From Haloarcula salina (GTDB lineage Archaea > Halobacteriota > Halobacteria > Halobacteriales > Haloarculaceae): a DNA stretch of 64,000 nt. Position numbers and translations under genes: made by a program. Under the pieces are notes generated by a model that saw nothing but the letters and a program-made list of their open reading frames with translations, was not told the origin of the DNA and did no database searches. This document shows positions 8,052 to 16,982 of this stretch, in pieces; the first letter of the stretch is position 1; each line of letters starts with the position of its first letter. Where the stretch lies: the NCBI RefSeq assembly GCF_010119195.1, contig NZ_WRXL01000004.1, positions 310,001 to 374,000 of the forward strand, read 5' to 3'.

Positions 8052-8269
8052 TGCGGCACCAGAACGGTGCCTACTCTATGTAACGGTAGATTACTGTAAA
8101 AGCCTTGTGCCTGAATTATCATAGCTGATATTCTGGTGACGACGGTCAGACAGAAGCCTCTCGACGCTGTCGAAGTCGTCCGAATATCGGACACTCGATC
8201 TGACGGTTCAGATATGATATTCGATAGACGAGAAAACGGAGCGCTGCTCGAATCACGACCCGGAGCCGA

Positions 8270-8494
8270 TTATTTGTGGGTGAACAAGACGACGCTGTCG
8301 TCGTGGATAGCCGTACAGAGGTCCATCTCAAAGTCGAGATTCAGCGAGGTGAACTCCTGCTTGCAGACGACCATGTCGTCGAAGGGGTCTTCGCAGGCGG
8401 GACAGGCGACCGCGGTAGTGTTCTGGTAGGAGGCGATGGCCTCGTTGTCCTCGCGCGGGGTCAGCGACGAGACGAGTTCGTCGAAATCGTCCAT
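8270..8494 (-). CDS. Small cysteine-containing haloarchaeal protein, unknown function
   Basis: 74 residues from the ATG at 8494 (start MDDFDELVSS); a nine-codon upstream extension to 8521 is possible but less likely. The sequence is acidic and contains CPACEDPFDDMVVCKQE, where a CxxC plus a later cysteine and LC near the end could bind zinc. It resembles short haloarchaeal proteins of unknown function that I have no name for. It is divergent from cobT, with 87 nt between the two start codons holding both promoters. The body of the protein is well structured, so I take it as real. Confidence 0.72.
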   Translation of the reverse strand: MDDFDELVSSLTPREDNEAIASYQNTTAVACPACEDPFDDMVVCKQEFTSLNLDFEMDLCTAIHDDSVVLFTHK

Positions 8495-8549
8495 GTTCTG
8501 GCAAGCGTGACCGCGTGGCATAAATCACACGCCGGCGCGACCACCGATG

Positions 8550-8556
8550 TATTAAA
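8550..8556 (+). promoter_or_regulatory. TATA box of cobT
   Basis: TATTAAA lies 26-32 nt before the cobT ATG, as expected for a leaderless haloarchaeal transcript, and supports the start at 8582. Confidence 0.55.
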
Positions 8557-8581
8557 GTTTGCTTGTAGTAACTCAAATATA

Positions 8582-9598
8582 ATGGCCAGAATCGGGAGCG
8601 GAACGCGGTTCGTGCTCGTTGCAGGGACGACAGAGACGGCGACTCGGGACGGGATCAGCGCGGCCGGAGCCGATCCGGAACTGATGCCCGTCACGCCCGC
8701 CGCGGACGCCGAAATTCTGACCTACGGCGGCCCGGTCCGGACGGACGTGATTCCGGTCAGTCCGAGCGGCTGTCCGACCCCGGCGCTCGTGACGCGAGCG
8801 GTGCGGGAGGTGCTGGGAATGGACGTGACGGTGGTCGACGGCGGGCTGGCGGAGGCGACCGGCGCGCCGACGGTGACGGTCGGGGCGCGCCCGGGCAAGG
8901 ACATCGCCGAGCAGGACCCCGTATCGACGGCGCACGGCGCGTTCGCGGCGGCTCGGCAGTTCGGACAGTCGCTCCCGGCGGACGAACTGTGGCTCGGAGA
9001 GACGATTCCCGGCGGGACGACGACGGCGCTCGGCGTCCTGCGCGCGCTCGGCGAGGACGTGATGGTATCCTCGTCGCTGCCGGAGAACCCCACGGCGCGC
9101 AAGGCGGACCTGGTCGCGGAGGGACTGGCGGCGAGTTCGATGGACCCGGGCGACGCCGCCGGCGAGCCGAAGCGGGCGCTGCGCCGGATGGGGGACCCCG
9201 TGCTGGCGACGATGGCCGGACTGACCGCGGGGGCGGTCGAGACCGATACCGCCGTGACGCTGGCCGGGGGTAGCCAGTGCGTCGCCGTCGCCGCCCTGGT
9301 CCGCCACGGCGGCTACGAGGGCACGCTCGGGCTGGCGACGACGAGCTACGTGGCCGACGACGACAGCGCGGACCTCCGCGAGAGCGCCGACCGACTCGAC
9401 CTCGACCTGACCGTCACCGACCCGGGCTTCGACGAGGGCGACCACGTCGCGATGGAGCGGTTCGTCGCCGGCGAGGCCAAGGAGGGCGTCGGGATGGGCG
9501 GCGCGCTGGCGCTCGCCGACCGCGCCGGCGTCCCGATGGCCGAGGTCCGTGACCGCTTCGCAGAACTCTACGACGACCGCATCGGGGCCCTGGAATGA
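8582..9598 (+). CDS. cobT: Archaeal CobT, nicotinate mononucleotide-dependent phosphoribosyltransferase
   Basis: 338 residues from ATG 8582, supported by a TATA box; the frame is open upstream but over non-coding DNA. The protein belongs to the archaeal CobT group (UPF0284 type). It has LVAGTTETA near the N-terminus, VSPSGCPTPAL, VGARPGKDI, the glycine-rich GETIPGGTTTALGVLRALG, and LAGGSQ in the C-terminal half. CobT activates the lower base of cobalamin as its riboside phosphate for nucleotide-loop assembly. It precedes cobB by 13 nt on the same strand, which supports a corrinoid role. Confidence 0.92.
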   Translation: MARIGSGTRFVLVAGTTETATRDGISAAGADPELMPVTPAADAEILTYGGPVRTDVIPVSPSGCPTPALVTRAVREVLGMDVTVVDGGLAEATGAPTVTVGARPGKDIAEQDPVSTAHGAFAAARQFGQSLPADELWLGETIPGGTTTALGVLRALGEDVMVSSSLPENPTARKADLVAEGLAASSMDPGDAAGEPKRALRRMGDPVLATMAGLTAGAVETDTAVTLAGGSQCVAVAALVRHGGYEGTLGLATTSYVADDDSADLRESADRLDLDLTVTDPGFDEGDHVAMERFVAGEAKEGVGMGGALALADRAGVPMAEVRDRFAELYDDRIGALE

Positions 9599-9611
9599 AC
9601 GGGAGAGCGCG

Positions 9612-10934
9612 ATGAAGGGACTCGTCCTCGCGGGCACGCGCTCGGGCGTCGGCAAGACCGTCGCGACGCTGGCGACGCTGACGGCGCTCGACGAGGCCGG
9701 GTACGACCCACAGCCGGCGAAGGCCGGGCCGGACTTCATCGACCCGAGCCATCACGAGGCGCTCACGGATCGTCCCTCGCGAACGCTCGACCCGTGGTTG
9801 GAAGGCGAGGAGGGGATGCGTCGGACGTACTGGCGCGGCGAGGGCGACGTCTGCGTCGTCGAGGGCGTCATGGGGCTGTACGACGGGTCGAAGGCCTCGA
9901 CAGCCTCGGTGGCGGAAGGGCTCGACCTCCCGGTCGTTCTCGTCGTCGACGCGAAGGCCGGCATGGAGAGCGTCGCCGCGACGGCGCTCGGCTTCGCGCA
10001 GTACGCCGAGCGAACCGGCGCGGATATCGAGGTCGCCGGCGTCCTCGCCCAACGCGCCCACGGCGGCCGACACGCGGACGGCATCAGGGACGCGCTGCCC
10101 GAGGAACTGACCTACTTCGGGCGCATCCCGCCGATACCGGACCTGGAGATCCCGGACCGCCACCTCGGCCTGCACATGGGGTCGGAAACCGACCTCGACC
10201 GAGACGCGCTCTCGACGGCGGCCGAGACGATCCGCGTCGAGCGACTGGTCGAGGCGGCGCGAGAGCCGGCGGCCCCGCCGGCCACCGATTCGACCGACGC
10301 GACCGCACCGACTGCGCCGGGGGACCGGCGAGTGGCGGTCGCGCGCGACAGCGCCTTCTGTTTCGCCTACCCGTCGGTCCTCGACCGCCTGCGGGCGGGC
10401 GCGACCGTCGAGACGTTCTCTCCGGTCGCGGGCGATCCCGCGCCCGACGCCGACGCCGTCTACCTGCCCGGCGGCTACCCGGAACTCCACGCGGAGTCGC
10501 TGTCCCGCGGCGGGACCCTCGACGGCATCGCCCGCCTGGCCGCCGACGGCGTTCCGGTGTACGGGGAGTGCGGCGGGCTGATGGCGCTGTCCGAGTCGCT
10601 GACCACGACCGACGGCGACACCTACGAGATGGCGGGCATCTTGCCGGCCGATGTCGAGATGTGCGAGCGCTACCAGGCCCTCGATCACGTCGAACTGGCG
10701 GCCCGGACGAACGCGGTGACCGCGGCCGCGGGCGAGACGCTCAGGGGCCACGAGTTCCACTACTCGTCGGCGTCCGTCGCCGGCGACGCGGCGTTTGCCT
10801 TCGACGTGGTTCGGGGCGACGGCATCGACGGAGAGCGCGACGGCCTGACCGAGTACCGGACGGTCGGGACCTACTGCCACTGCCACGCCGAGAGCGGCGC
10901 GTTCGACAGCCTCCTGACAGGATCGTCCGAGTGA
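9612..10934 (+). CDS. cobB: Cobyrinate a,c-diamide synthase CbiA/CobB
   Basis: 440 residues from ATG 9612. The N-terminal P-loop domain has GTRSGVGKT (8-16), AKAGPDFIDPSHH and VVEGVMGLYDG. The C-terminal glutamine amidotransferase domain has the nucleophile cysteine in YGECGGLM and a histidine in YCHCHAESG. A proline/alanine-rich linker (about 225-245) joins them. It amidates the a and c side chains of cobyrinic acid with glutamine and ATP. It sits 13 nt behind cobT and probably shares its transcript. Confidence 0.95.
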   Translation: MKGLVLAGTRSGVGKTVATLATLTALDEAGYDPQPAKAGPDFIDPSHHEALTDRPSRTLDPWLEGEEGMRRTYWRGEGDVCVVEGVMGLYDGSKASTASVAEGLDLPVVLVVDAKAGMESVAATALGFAQYAERTGADIEVAGVLAQRAHGGRHADGIRDALPEELTYFGRIPPIPDLEIPDRHLGLHMGSETDLDRDALSTAAETIRVERLVEAAREPAAPPATDSTDATAPTAPGDRRVAVARDSAFCFAYPSVLDRLRAGATVETFSPVAGDPAPDADAVYLPGGYPELHAESLSRGGTLDGIARLAADGVPVYGECGGLMALSESLTTTDGDTYEMAGILPADVEMCERYQALDHVELAARTNAVTAAAGETLRGHEFHYSSASVAGDAAFAFDVVRGDGIDGERDGLTEYRTVGTYCHCHAESGAFDSLLTGSSE

Positions 10935-10985
10935 TTTTCCGCCGGGAGAGCGTCTGACACCTGTGCCACGCGCGGCTGACCGCCC

Positions 10986-10993
10986 ATAAACTT
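10986..10993 (+). promoter_or_regulatory. TATA-like box of dacZ
   Basis: ATAAACTT, 30-37 nt before the dacZ ATG, followed by a T run. It predicts a very short leader for the dacZ-mscS unit. Confidence 0.45.
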
Positions 10994-11022
10994 TTTTCCC
11001 GTCTGGCGGCGTGATACACGCA

Positions 11023-11832
11023 ATGAACGAGTTGCGCGACCTGCTCGGAGACCTGGTCGCAGACGTCGATTCCGTGTTCCTGTTCTCCCCGAACGCCTCG
11101 TTCTTCGAGGGGTTCGAGTCGCTCGACGACGAGGTGGTCGTCGTGGGGCCGGAGAACGCCCTCGACGCAGAGCCGTTCGTCGAACTCCCGCTTGACTTCA
11201 CCGACCTCGAGGGCCGCCTCCGATTCGGCATCGAGGGGGCGCTCGAACAGGGCATCGTCGACGAGGGCGAGGAGGTCCTCTGCGTGACCGAGGTACTGGA
11301 CGGGACCGAGAATACCCTCGTGCGCGTCCAGACCAACGACTTCTCGCCGTCGGGCGTCTACGACCTGTTCGTCAACTCCCGGGCGGAGGCCGGCGTCGTC
11401 CGCGACGTGTTCGAGGTCGCCATCGAACTGGGCAAGAAGGGCCAGAAGGGCAAGCCCGTCGGCGCGCTGTTCGTCGTCGGCGACGCCGGGAAGGTGATGA
11501 ACAAGTCCCGGCCGCTGTCGTACAACCCCTTCGAGAAGTCCCACGTCCACGTCGGCGACCCCATCGTCAACGTGATGCTCAAAGAGTTCTCGCGCCTCGA
11601 CGGCGCGTTCGTCATCTCCGACGCCGGGAAGATCGTCTCGGCGTACCGCTACCTCGAACCCTCCGCGGAGGGCGTCGACATCCCGAAGGGCCTCGGCGCT
11701 CGCCACATGGCCGCCGGCGCGATCACGCGCGACACCAACGCGACGGCAATCGTCCTCTCGGAGAGCGACGGCCTCGTCCGGGCGTTCAAGGGCGGCGAAC
11801 TCGTCCTGGAGATCGACCCAGAGGAGTACTGA
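11023..11832 (+). CDS. dacZ: Diadenylate cyclase DacZ (c-di-AMP synthase)
   Basis: 269 residues from ATG 11023; the GTG at 11011 is a less likely alternative. The C-terminal DAC domain shows GALFVVGD, DGAFVISDAGKI (the DGA motif) and LGARHMAAGAITR, the archaeal version of the RHR motif. An N-terminal domain of about 110 residues with alternating beta strands is typical of DacZ. It makes cyclic di-AMP from two ATP, a signal known to affect osmotic balance in Haloferax. An MscS-like channel gene follows after 3 nt, linking the second messenger to turgor control. Confidence 0.93.
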   Translation: MNELRDLLGDLVADVDSVFLFSPNASFFEGFESLDDEVVVVGPENALDAEPFVELPLDFTDLEGRLRFGIEGALEQGIVDEGEEVLCVTEVLDGTENTLVRVQTNDFSPSGVYDLFVNSRAEAGVVRDVFEVAIELGKKGQKGKPVGALFVVGDAGKVMNKSRPLSYNPFEKSHVHVGDPIVNVMLKEFSRLDGAFVISDAGKIVSAYRYLEPSAEGVDIPKGLGARHMAAGAITRDTNATAIVLSESDGLVRAFKGGELVLEIDPEEY

Positions 11833-11835
11833 GCC

Positions 11836-12630
11836 ATGCAGCCTGGCGAACAAATCTGGGAGTTCATCCGGTCAGTGTTCTCGCCGGAGGGGATCTTCAT
11901 CATCACCCTCGTCGTGCTGGCGCTCGGCCTCGTCCTCGGCTACCTCGTCTGGCGCTCCTCGCGGCGGTTCATGCGGGAGCTCGGCGTCCCCGAGGCCGTC
12001 GAGGGAACGCCCTTCGAGCGCACGGCACGCGGACTGGGCACGTCGACGGTCGGCATCATCTCGAACCTGGCCGCCCTGTTCATCTACATCACGACGGTCA
12101 CGGCCGTCCTCAACATCGCCCAGTTGACCGACCCAGAACTGTACTGGGCCCGCTTTACCTCCTTTCTCCCCGACCTCTTCATCGCCCTGTTCGCGGTCAT
12201 CATCGGTCTCATCGCCGGCGACAAGGCCAAGCTCGTCGTCTCCGAGCGGCTTCGCAGCGTCAAGATGCCCGAGGCGACGGTGCTGCCAGAGCTCGTCAAG
12301 TACAGCATCTTCTACCTGGCCGTCCTCATCGCGCTCGGGCAGCTCGGCGTCGCCACGCTGGCCCTGCTCATCCTGCTCGGCGCGTACGCGTTCGGGCTGG
12401 TCTTCGTCAGCGGGCTCGCGCTCAAGGACCTCCTGCAGGCGGCCGCGGCCGGCATCTACCTGCTGCTGACCGAGCCCTACAGCATCGGCGACGAGATCGT
12501 CATCGGCGAGCAACGCGGCATCGTCCAGGAAGTGGACGTCCTCGTCACGCGCATCGAAGACGACGGCGAGGAGTACATCATCCCGAACAAGCGGGTGTTC
12601 CAGACGGGCATCACCCGGATCCGGAACTGA
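11836..12630 (+). CDS. MscS-family mechanosensitive channel
   Basis: 264 residues with about four membrane helices (roughly 18-40, 75-97, 108-130 and 155-200). The last one, GLALKDLLQAAAAGIYLLL, is the pore-lining TM3-type helix. A small beta domain follows with YSIGDEIVIGEQRGIVQEVDVLVTRIE split as EIVIGEQRGIVQEV, and IIPNKRVF, the MscS signature. There is no large C-terminal chamber beyond the beta domain. It starts 3 nt after dacZ, so expression is coupled to c-di-AMP synthesis. Its expected role is release of solutes on hypo-osmotic shock. Confidence 0.92.
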   Translation: MQPGEQIWEFIRSVFSPEGIFIITLVVLALGLVLGYLVWRSSRRFMRELGVPEAVEGTPFERTARGLGTSTVGIISNLAALFIYITTVTAVLNIAQLTDPELYWARFTSFLPDLFIALFAVIIGLIAGDKAKLVVSERLRSVKMPEATVLPELVKYSIFYLAVLIALGQLGVATLALLILLGAYAFGLVFVSGLALKDLLQAAAAGIYLLLTEPYSIGDEIVIGEQRGIVQEVDVLVTRIEDDGEEYIIPNKRVFQTGITRIRN

Positions 12631-12647
12631 GCCGCGCCGCTCGCGTC

Positions 12648-13181
12648 TTAGGCCGCCTCGTCTGTCGAATCCGCTCCGTCCGTCTCCTCGTCGGAGAGCG
12701 GTTCAGCCGGGACGCCCGCGACCGTCGCGTCCGCGGGCACGTCCTCCGTCACGAGCGAGTTCGCCGCGACCTGCGCGCCGGGACCGATCTCGACGCCGGG
12801 CAGGACGATCGCGCCCGCCCCGATCATCGCGCGCTCCCCGACGACGACCTCGCCGGTTCGGTACTCCTCCTGTAAGAACTCGTGGCACAGCAGGGTCGCG
12901 TCGTAGCCGATGATCGCGTGGTCGTCGACGGTGATGAGCTCCGGCCAGAACACGTCGGGCGTCGACTCCAGCCCCCAGGCGACGCCGTCGCCGACGGTGA
13001 CGCCCAGCCGACGAAGGAGCCAGTTCTTCAGCGGGAGACTGGGCGAGATGCGACAGACGAGGATGACGGCGTAGTTGACCATCACCCGGAGCGGGTGCTT
13101 GGCGTCGGGCCACGGGAACAGCGAGTTGTGCGGGCCGGTCGTCGGGTGGCGGCGCAGTCGGTCGTGTCGTGGACCACTCAC
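12648..13181 (-). CDS. Left-handed beta-helix acyltransferase (maltose/galactoside O-acetyltransferase type)
   Basis: 177 residues. Hexapeptide-type repeats run from about residue 60: VGDGVAWG, VDDHAIIGYDA, VGERAMIGAGAIVLPGVEIGPGAQVAANSLV and VPADATVAGVPAEP. The closing AGVPA motif is typical of xenobiotic/maltose O-acetyltransferases that use acetyl-CoA as trimers. An N-terminal hydrophobic segment (about 33-45) may contact the membrane. The acceptor is unknown. It converges on the MscS gene. Confidence 0.85.
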   Translation of the reverse strand: MSGPRHDRLRRHPTTGPHNSLFPWPDAKHPLRVMVNYAVILVCRISPSLPLKNWLLRRLGVTVGDGVAWGLESTPDVFWPELITVDDHAIIGYDATLLCHEFLQEEYRTGEVVVGERAMIGAGAIVLPGVEIGPGAQVAANSLVTEDVPADATVAGVPAEPLSDEETDGADSTDEAA

Positions 13182-13258
13182 GCCTGCCGGTTACGCGGCC
13201 GCGGTAATCAAACCCGTCGACTCTCAGCGCCGCCGGAACTCCGGCGACACGAGCACGC

Positions 13259-14755
13259 TCACCGCCGCCAGAACGTCGGCGTCACGAGCACGAGCACCGG
13301 GACGATCTCGATGCGCCCGACCCACATCAGCAGGATCATCAGGAGCTTGCTCGACCGGGCGAAGCCCTCGTAGGTCCCGAACGGGCCGGCCCGTCCGAAG
13401 GCCGGGCCGATGTTGAAGAACATCGACGCGGCCGCGCTGAGCGCCTCGAACTCGGAGATCGGCGTGCCCGCTCGCTCCCCGTCGGCGACCAGCAGGACGG
13501 TCCCGAGGATGAAGAAGACGAGCGCGACCAGCGTGTAGGCGTACACGTCCCGCACCGTGTCTTCGCTGACCACCTCGTCGCCGAGACGGACCGGCCGGAC
13601 GCTGTTCGGGTGGGCCGAGACGTTCAGGTCCCGCCAGAACGACTTGGTGACGATGACCCACCGGAGCGTCTTGATCGAGCAGGTGGTGCTGCCGGCCATC
13701 CCGCCGACGAACATCAACACGAAGAGGACGTTCTTCGCGCCGGCCGACCAGGTGTTGAAGTCGGTCGAGGCGTAGCCCGTCGTCGTGACGATGGAGGCGA
13801 CCTGGAAGGCCGCGTGGCGGGCCGTCTCCTCGGCGCCGCCGGTGAATCCGGGGCCGAGCACGAGGAGGCCGCCGACGAGGACGGTGGCGGTGGCCAGGAT
13901 GCCGACGTAGAAGTGGAACTCCTCGCTGTCTCGCAGTCGTCTCACGTCGCCGCGCAGCAGCGCGTACAGCAACACGAAGTTCGTCGCGCCGACGACCATG
14001 AACGCGACGACGGCCCACTGGACGGCCGGCGAGAACGCGCCGACGCTCTCGGCCCGCGGGGAGAAGCCGGCGGTCGCGATGGCGGTGAAGGCGTGAGCGA
14101 CCGCGTCGAAGGCGGTCATGTTCGGGGCGAGACCGACCGCGCCGAGGAGGAACAGGATCAGCGCGGCGGCGGCGGTCAGCGCGAGGTACAGCGCGCCGAG
14201 AATCCGCGCCGTGTCCTCGATGCCGGGCGTGAGCTTCGTCACGTCCTTCGTCCGCGACTCGGTCTCCATGAGCTGTGCGCCGGCGACCGACAGCCGCGAG
14301 AGGACCGCCGTCGCGAGCAACAGGACGCCGAGGCCGCCGAGCCACTGGAGGACCTGCCGCCACATCAACAGCGCCTGCGAGTGGGCGTCGAAGTCGCGGA
14401 TGACCGTCGCGCCCGTCGTCGTGATGCCGCTCATGCCCTCGAACAGCGCGTTGACCGGGCTGGCGAAGACGCCGGTCCCCTCGACGTACAGCGGAATCGC
14501 GCCGACGACGGCGATTGACAGCCACGCCAGCGAGACGGTCAGGAACGCCTCGCGGTTGTGGATGCGGTCCCGCTCGAAGCGCGTGAAGAGCGTGCCGGCG
14601 GCCAGCGAGACGGCGATGGCGAGCAGGTACGGAGCCGGGGACTCGCTGTAGACGAGCGCGACGAGGACGGGGACCGCGAGCGGGACGGCCAGCCACTGGA
14701 GGATCGCGCCGAGGACGGAGAGCGACGAGCGGATGTCGACGGAGGTCAGCGCCAC
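13259..14755 (-). CDS. trkH: TrkH/KtrB-family potassium transporter
   Basis: 498 residues with four M1-P-M2 repeats. Selectivity-filter segments are visible as SGITTTGATV, IATAGFSP, TTTGYAS and NIGPAFG; each keeps the conserved glycine. It ends in a VTPTFWRR tail. No trkA gene is next to it; haloarchaea often keep trkA elsewhere. It takes up K+ to support the high internal potassium of a salt-in halophile. The c-di-AMP gene 2 kb away is suggestive because c-di-AMP controls K+ uptake in other microbes, but this is inference. Confidence 0.94.
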   Translation of the reverse strand: MALTSVDIRSSLSVLGAILQWLAVPLAVPVLVALVYSESPAPYLLAIAVSLAAGTLFTRFERDRIHNREAFLTVSLAWLSIAVVGAIPLYVEGTGVFASPVNALFEGMSGITTTGATVIRDFDAHSQALLMWRQVLQWLGGLGVLLLATAVLSRLSVAGAQLMETESRTKDVTKLTPGIEDTARILGALYLALTAAAALILFLLGAVGLAPNMTAFDAVAHAFTAIATAGFSPRAESVGAFSPAVQWAVVAFMVVGATNFVLLYALLRGDVRRLRDSEEFHFYVGILATATVLVGGLLVLGPGFTGGAEETARHAAFQVASIVTTTGYASTDFNTWSAGAKNVLFVLMFVGGMAGSTTCSIKTLRWVIVTKSFWRDLNVSAHPNSVRPVRLGDEVVSEDTVRDVYAYTLVALVFFILGTVLLVADGERAGTPISEFEALSAAASMFFNIGPAFGRAGPFGTYEGFARSSKLLMILLMWVGRIEIVPVLVLVTPTFWRR

Positions 14756-14805
14756 GTCGAATCACCGTCCCGCTGCTGTGAGTGAACCACGGCCGGAGCG
14801 TCCGC

Positions 14806-16155
14806 TCAGTCGCCGCCGCGGATGTCGGTCATGTGGTCGATGCGCTGCTGGACGAGGTCGGCTTTCCCGATGTCGTGGCGGACGCGGAGCCCCTCCGTGC
14901 CGGCGCGCTCCAGCGACTCCTCGGCGATGGCCTCCGCCGCCGCGATGGTGTCGGCGAGTCCGACGACGGCGTAGGATCGCGAGGTCGTGGTGTAGATGCC
15001 GTCGTCGCGGTCGTCGACGCTGGCGTAGAACAGCAGTGCTTCGGGGGCGGTGTCACCGGCGTCGCCGGACTGGTCTGCGTGCTCCTCGACGACGCTCGCG
15101 ATGACGTCGTCGTCGATGGTGACCTTCGCACCGGCGTCCGGGTCGGTCGGGTAGCCGTCCGGGACGGCGTACTTGCAGACGGTCGCGACCGGTCGGAAGG
15201 AGAGCTGCGGGAGCGGGTCGTCGTCGCGCGCGGCCGTCAGCACGTCGAGGAAGTCCGTGTTGAGGACCGGCAGCGTGTTCATCGCCTCGGGGTCGCCGAA
15301 GCGGGCGTTGAACTCCACGACCCGCGGACCGGTCTCCGTGAGCATGAACTGCCCGTACAGCACGCCCTTGTAGCCGTCGAGGGCGTCGACGGTCGCGCGG
15401 AGCACGTCGACGGCGTCCATGTAGTCGTCCTCGTCCATGAACGGCAAGTGGAGGCTGGCGTCGGAGTAGCTCCCCATGCCGCCGGTGTTCGGCCCCTCGT
15501 CGCCTTCGTAGGCGCGCTTGTGGTCCTGCACGGCGGGCGTCACCCGAAGCTGACCGTTGGCGACGAACGCCTGGACCGTGAACTCCTCCCCGACGAGTCG
15601 TTCCTCGAGGACGACGCGGTCGTAGTCGGAACTGCGGAGGTACTCTTTCGCCTCCTCGGCGGTGCACTGGTCGCCGATGACGCGGACGCCCTTGCCGCCG
15701 GTGAGGCCGGCGGGCTTCACGGCGAGGTCGCCGTCGTACTCGTCGATGTACTCGCAGGCGGCGTCCATGTCCTCGAACGTCTCGAAGTCCGGACAGCCGG
15801 GGATGTCGTGCTCCCGCATGAAGCGGCGCTGGAAGGCCTTGTCCGTCTCGATGCGGGCCTCCTGTTCCTGTGGCCCGAACGTGTAGACGTCTGCGTCGTC
15901 GAGCGCGTCCGCGACGCCCGCGGCGAGCGCGGCCTCCGGCCCGACGACGGCGAGCGTCGCGTCGACCGAGCGCGCGTAGGTCGTCACGGCCTGCGGGTTC
16001 GTCGTGTCGAGCGTCTCGAAGCCCTCGGCGAGGGCGACGATTCCCGGGTTCCGGTTGCCGGCACAGGCGTAGAGGTCCGCGGGCGAGTCCGCGAGCGCGC
16101 GAGCGATCGCGTGTTCGCGGCCGCCGCCACCCACGAGCAGCACTGTCTCAGACAT
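14806..16155 (-). CDS. purD: Phosphoribosylamine-glycine ligase PurD
   Basis: 449 residues. The N-terminal VLLVGGGGREHAIA is the PurD signature. The ATP-grasp region includes AVKPAGLTGGKGVRV, VLEERLVGEEFTV and ARFGDPEAMN, the metal-binding segment. It ligates glycine to 5-phosphoribosylamine in the second step of IMP synthesis. It stands alone, head-to-head with a TetR gene about 140 nt away. Length and motifs are complete. Confidence 0.96.
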   Translation of the reverse strand: MSETVLLVGGGGREHAIARALADSPADLYACAGNRNPGIVALAEGFETLDTTNPQAVTTYARSVDATLAVVGPEAALAAGVADALDDADVYTFGPQEQEARIETDKAFQRRFMREHDIPGCPDFETFEDMDAACEYIDEYDGDLAVKPAGLTGGKGVRVIGDQCTAEEAKEYLRSSDYDRVVLEERLVGEEFTVQAFVANGQLRVTPAVQDHKRAYEGDEGPNTGGMGSYSDASLHLPFMDEDDYMDAVDVLRATVDALDGYKGVLYGQFMLTETGPRVVEFNARFGDPEAMNTLPVLNTDFLDVLTAARDDDPLPQLSFRPVATVCKYAVPDGYPTDPDAGAKVTIDDDVIASVVEEHADQSGDAGDTAPEALLFYASVDDRDDGIYTTTSRSYAVVGLADTIAAAEAIAEESLERAGTEGLRVRHDIGKADLVQQRIDHMTDIRGGD

Positions 16156-16293
16156 ACCCGAAGGCCGGATGGGCTTTCACGTAAGTATTGTCTTTTCCGC
16201 GGTTCACGCCCGCTGGCGCGGCCGTCTCAGCGCTCACGCAGAGCCGGTCCGATGGAGAAACCGATTTGTGGCGCGCACGTCTATTCCCCCGTA

Positions 16294-16908
16294 ATGACCG
16301 GGTCGGACGGGGCAGTCGAGTCCGGAAGCACGCACGAGGAGATCATGGAGGCCACCTTCCGGGCGCTCAGCGAACACGGGTACAAGGACCTGCGCGTGCG
16401 CCACATCGGCGAGGAGATGGATCTGTCCCGGCAGGTGATCCACTACCACTTCGACGGGAAGTACGACCTGCTGTCGTCGTTTCTCGAGTACGTCATCGAC
16501 CAGTACGAGGGCAGCGTCGAGGTGGACGCGGAGACGGACCCGCGCGCGGAGCTCGACGCGCGAATCGACCGCTGCCTGTTCGGGCCGGAGTTCGACCAGT
16601 TCACGCACTGGGACCGCATGAAAGTGTACCACGAGCTGTACGCCTACGCCCAGCACGACGCGGAACACCGCGAGCGGTTCAACGAGCACTACGACCGCAT
16701 CCGCGGGAGCATCGTGTCCGTCATCGAGGACGGTATCGAGCAGGGCGCGTTCCGCGACGTGGACGCCCGGCGGATGGGACAACTGATCACGGACGCGATC
16801 CACGCGGCCAGGGAGCGCCGCATCGCCCTCGGTCACGAGGACGCCCCCCAGGAGACCAAGCGGGCGATAGACGAGTTCGTCCTCGACTCGCTGTCGCCGG
16901 AGAACTGA
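16294..16908 (+). CDS. TetR/AcrR-family transcriptional regulator
   Basis: 204 residues from ATG 16294; the frame is open far upstream but only as a shadow of purD. The N-terminal helix-turn-helix spans about 12-60: EEIMEATFRALSEHGYKDLRVR, shown here as EEIMEATFRAL and GYKDLRVRHIGEEMDLS, then QVIHYHFDGKYDLL, the TetR recognition helix. The C-terminal ligand domain is all-helical. The ligand is unknown. It lies next to a FAD-protein and pirin pair that share an inverted-repeat operator; no copy of that operator is visible at its own start. Confidence 0.9.
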   Translation: MTGSDGAVESGSTHEEIMEATFRALSEHGYKDLRVRHIGEEMDLSRQVIHYHFDGKYDLLSSFLEYVIDQYEGSVEVDAETDPRAELDARIDRCLFGPEFDQFTHWDRMKVYHELYAYAQHDAEHRERFNEHYDRIRGSIVSVIEDGIEQGAFRDVDARRMGQLITDAIHAARERRIALGHEDAPQETKRAIDEFVLDSLSPEN

Positions 16909-16982
16909 CGGCCGCGGCGGTCGAGCCCACGGTCGGTTCCGCGGCCGTCGAACGAGAAGCGCCGAGACGCCGGACGCCCGAA

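Larger units (their letters stand above)
7871..8269. other. Gene-free stretch with repeats, G-rich tract and AT-rich segment
   Basis: No convincing coding region. It contains the 13-nt direct repeat GAGTGGCGACTGG at 7889-7901 and 7922-7934, a run of long G tracts at 8029-8051, and then markedly AT-richer DNA (about 8080-8270) with short palindromes such as GTCCG-AATAT-CGGAC at 8178-8192. Base composition differs from the surrounding genes. The position directly behind a tRNA-like gene resembles the scar of an integrated element, but no integrase or att duplicate is visible. Confidence 0.5.

Noticed and set aside
14782-16293. Long open plus-strand frame leading into the TetR gene
   Set aside because: It is antisense to the complete purD gene and has the Val/Arg/Asp-rich composition of a reverse frame; the TetR start at 16294 fits the family.
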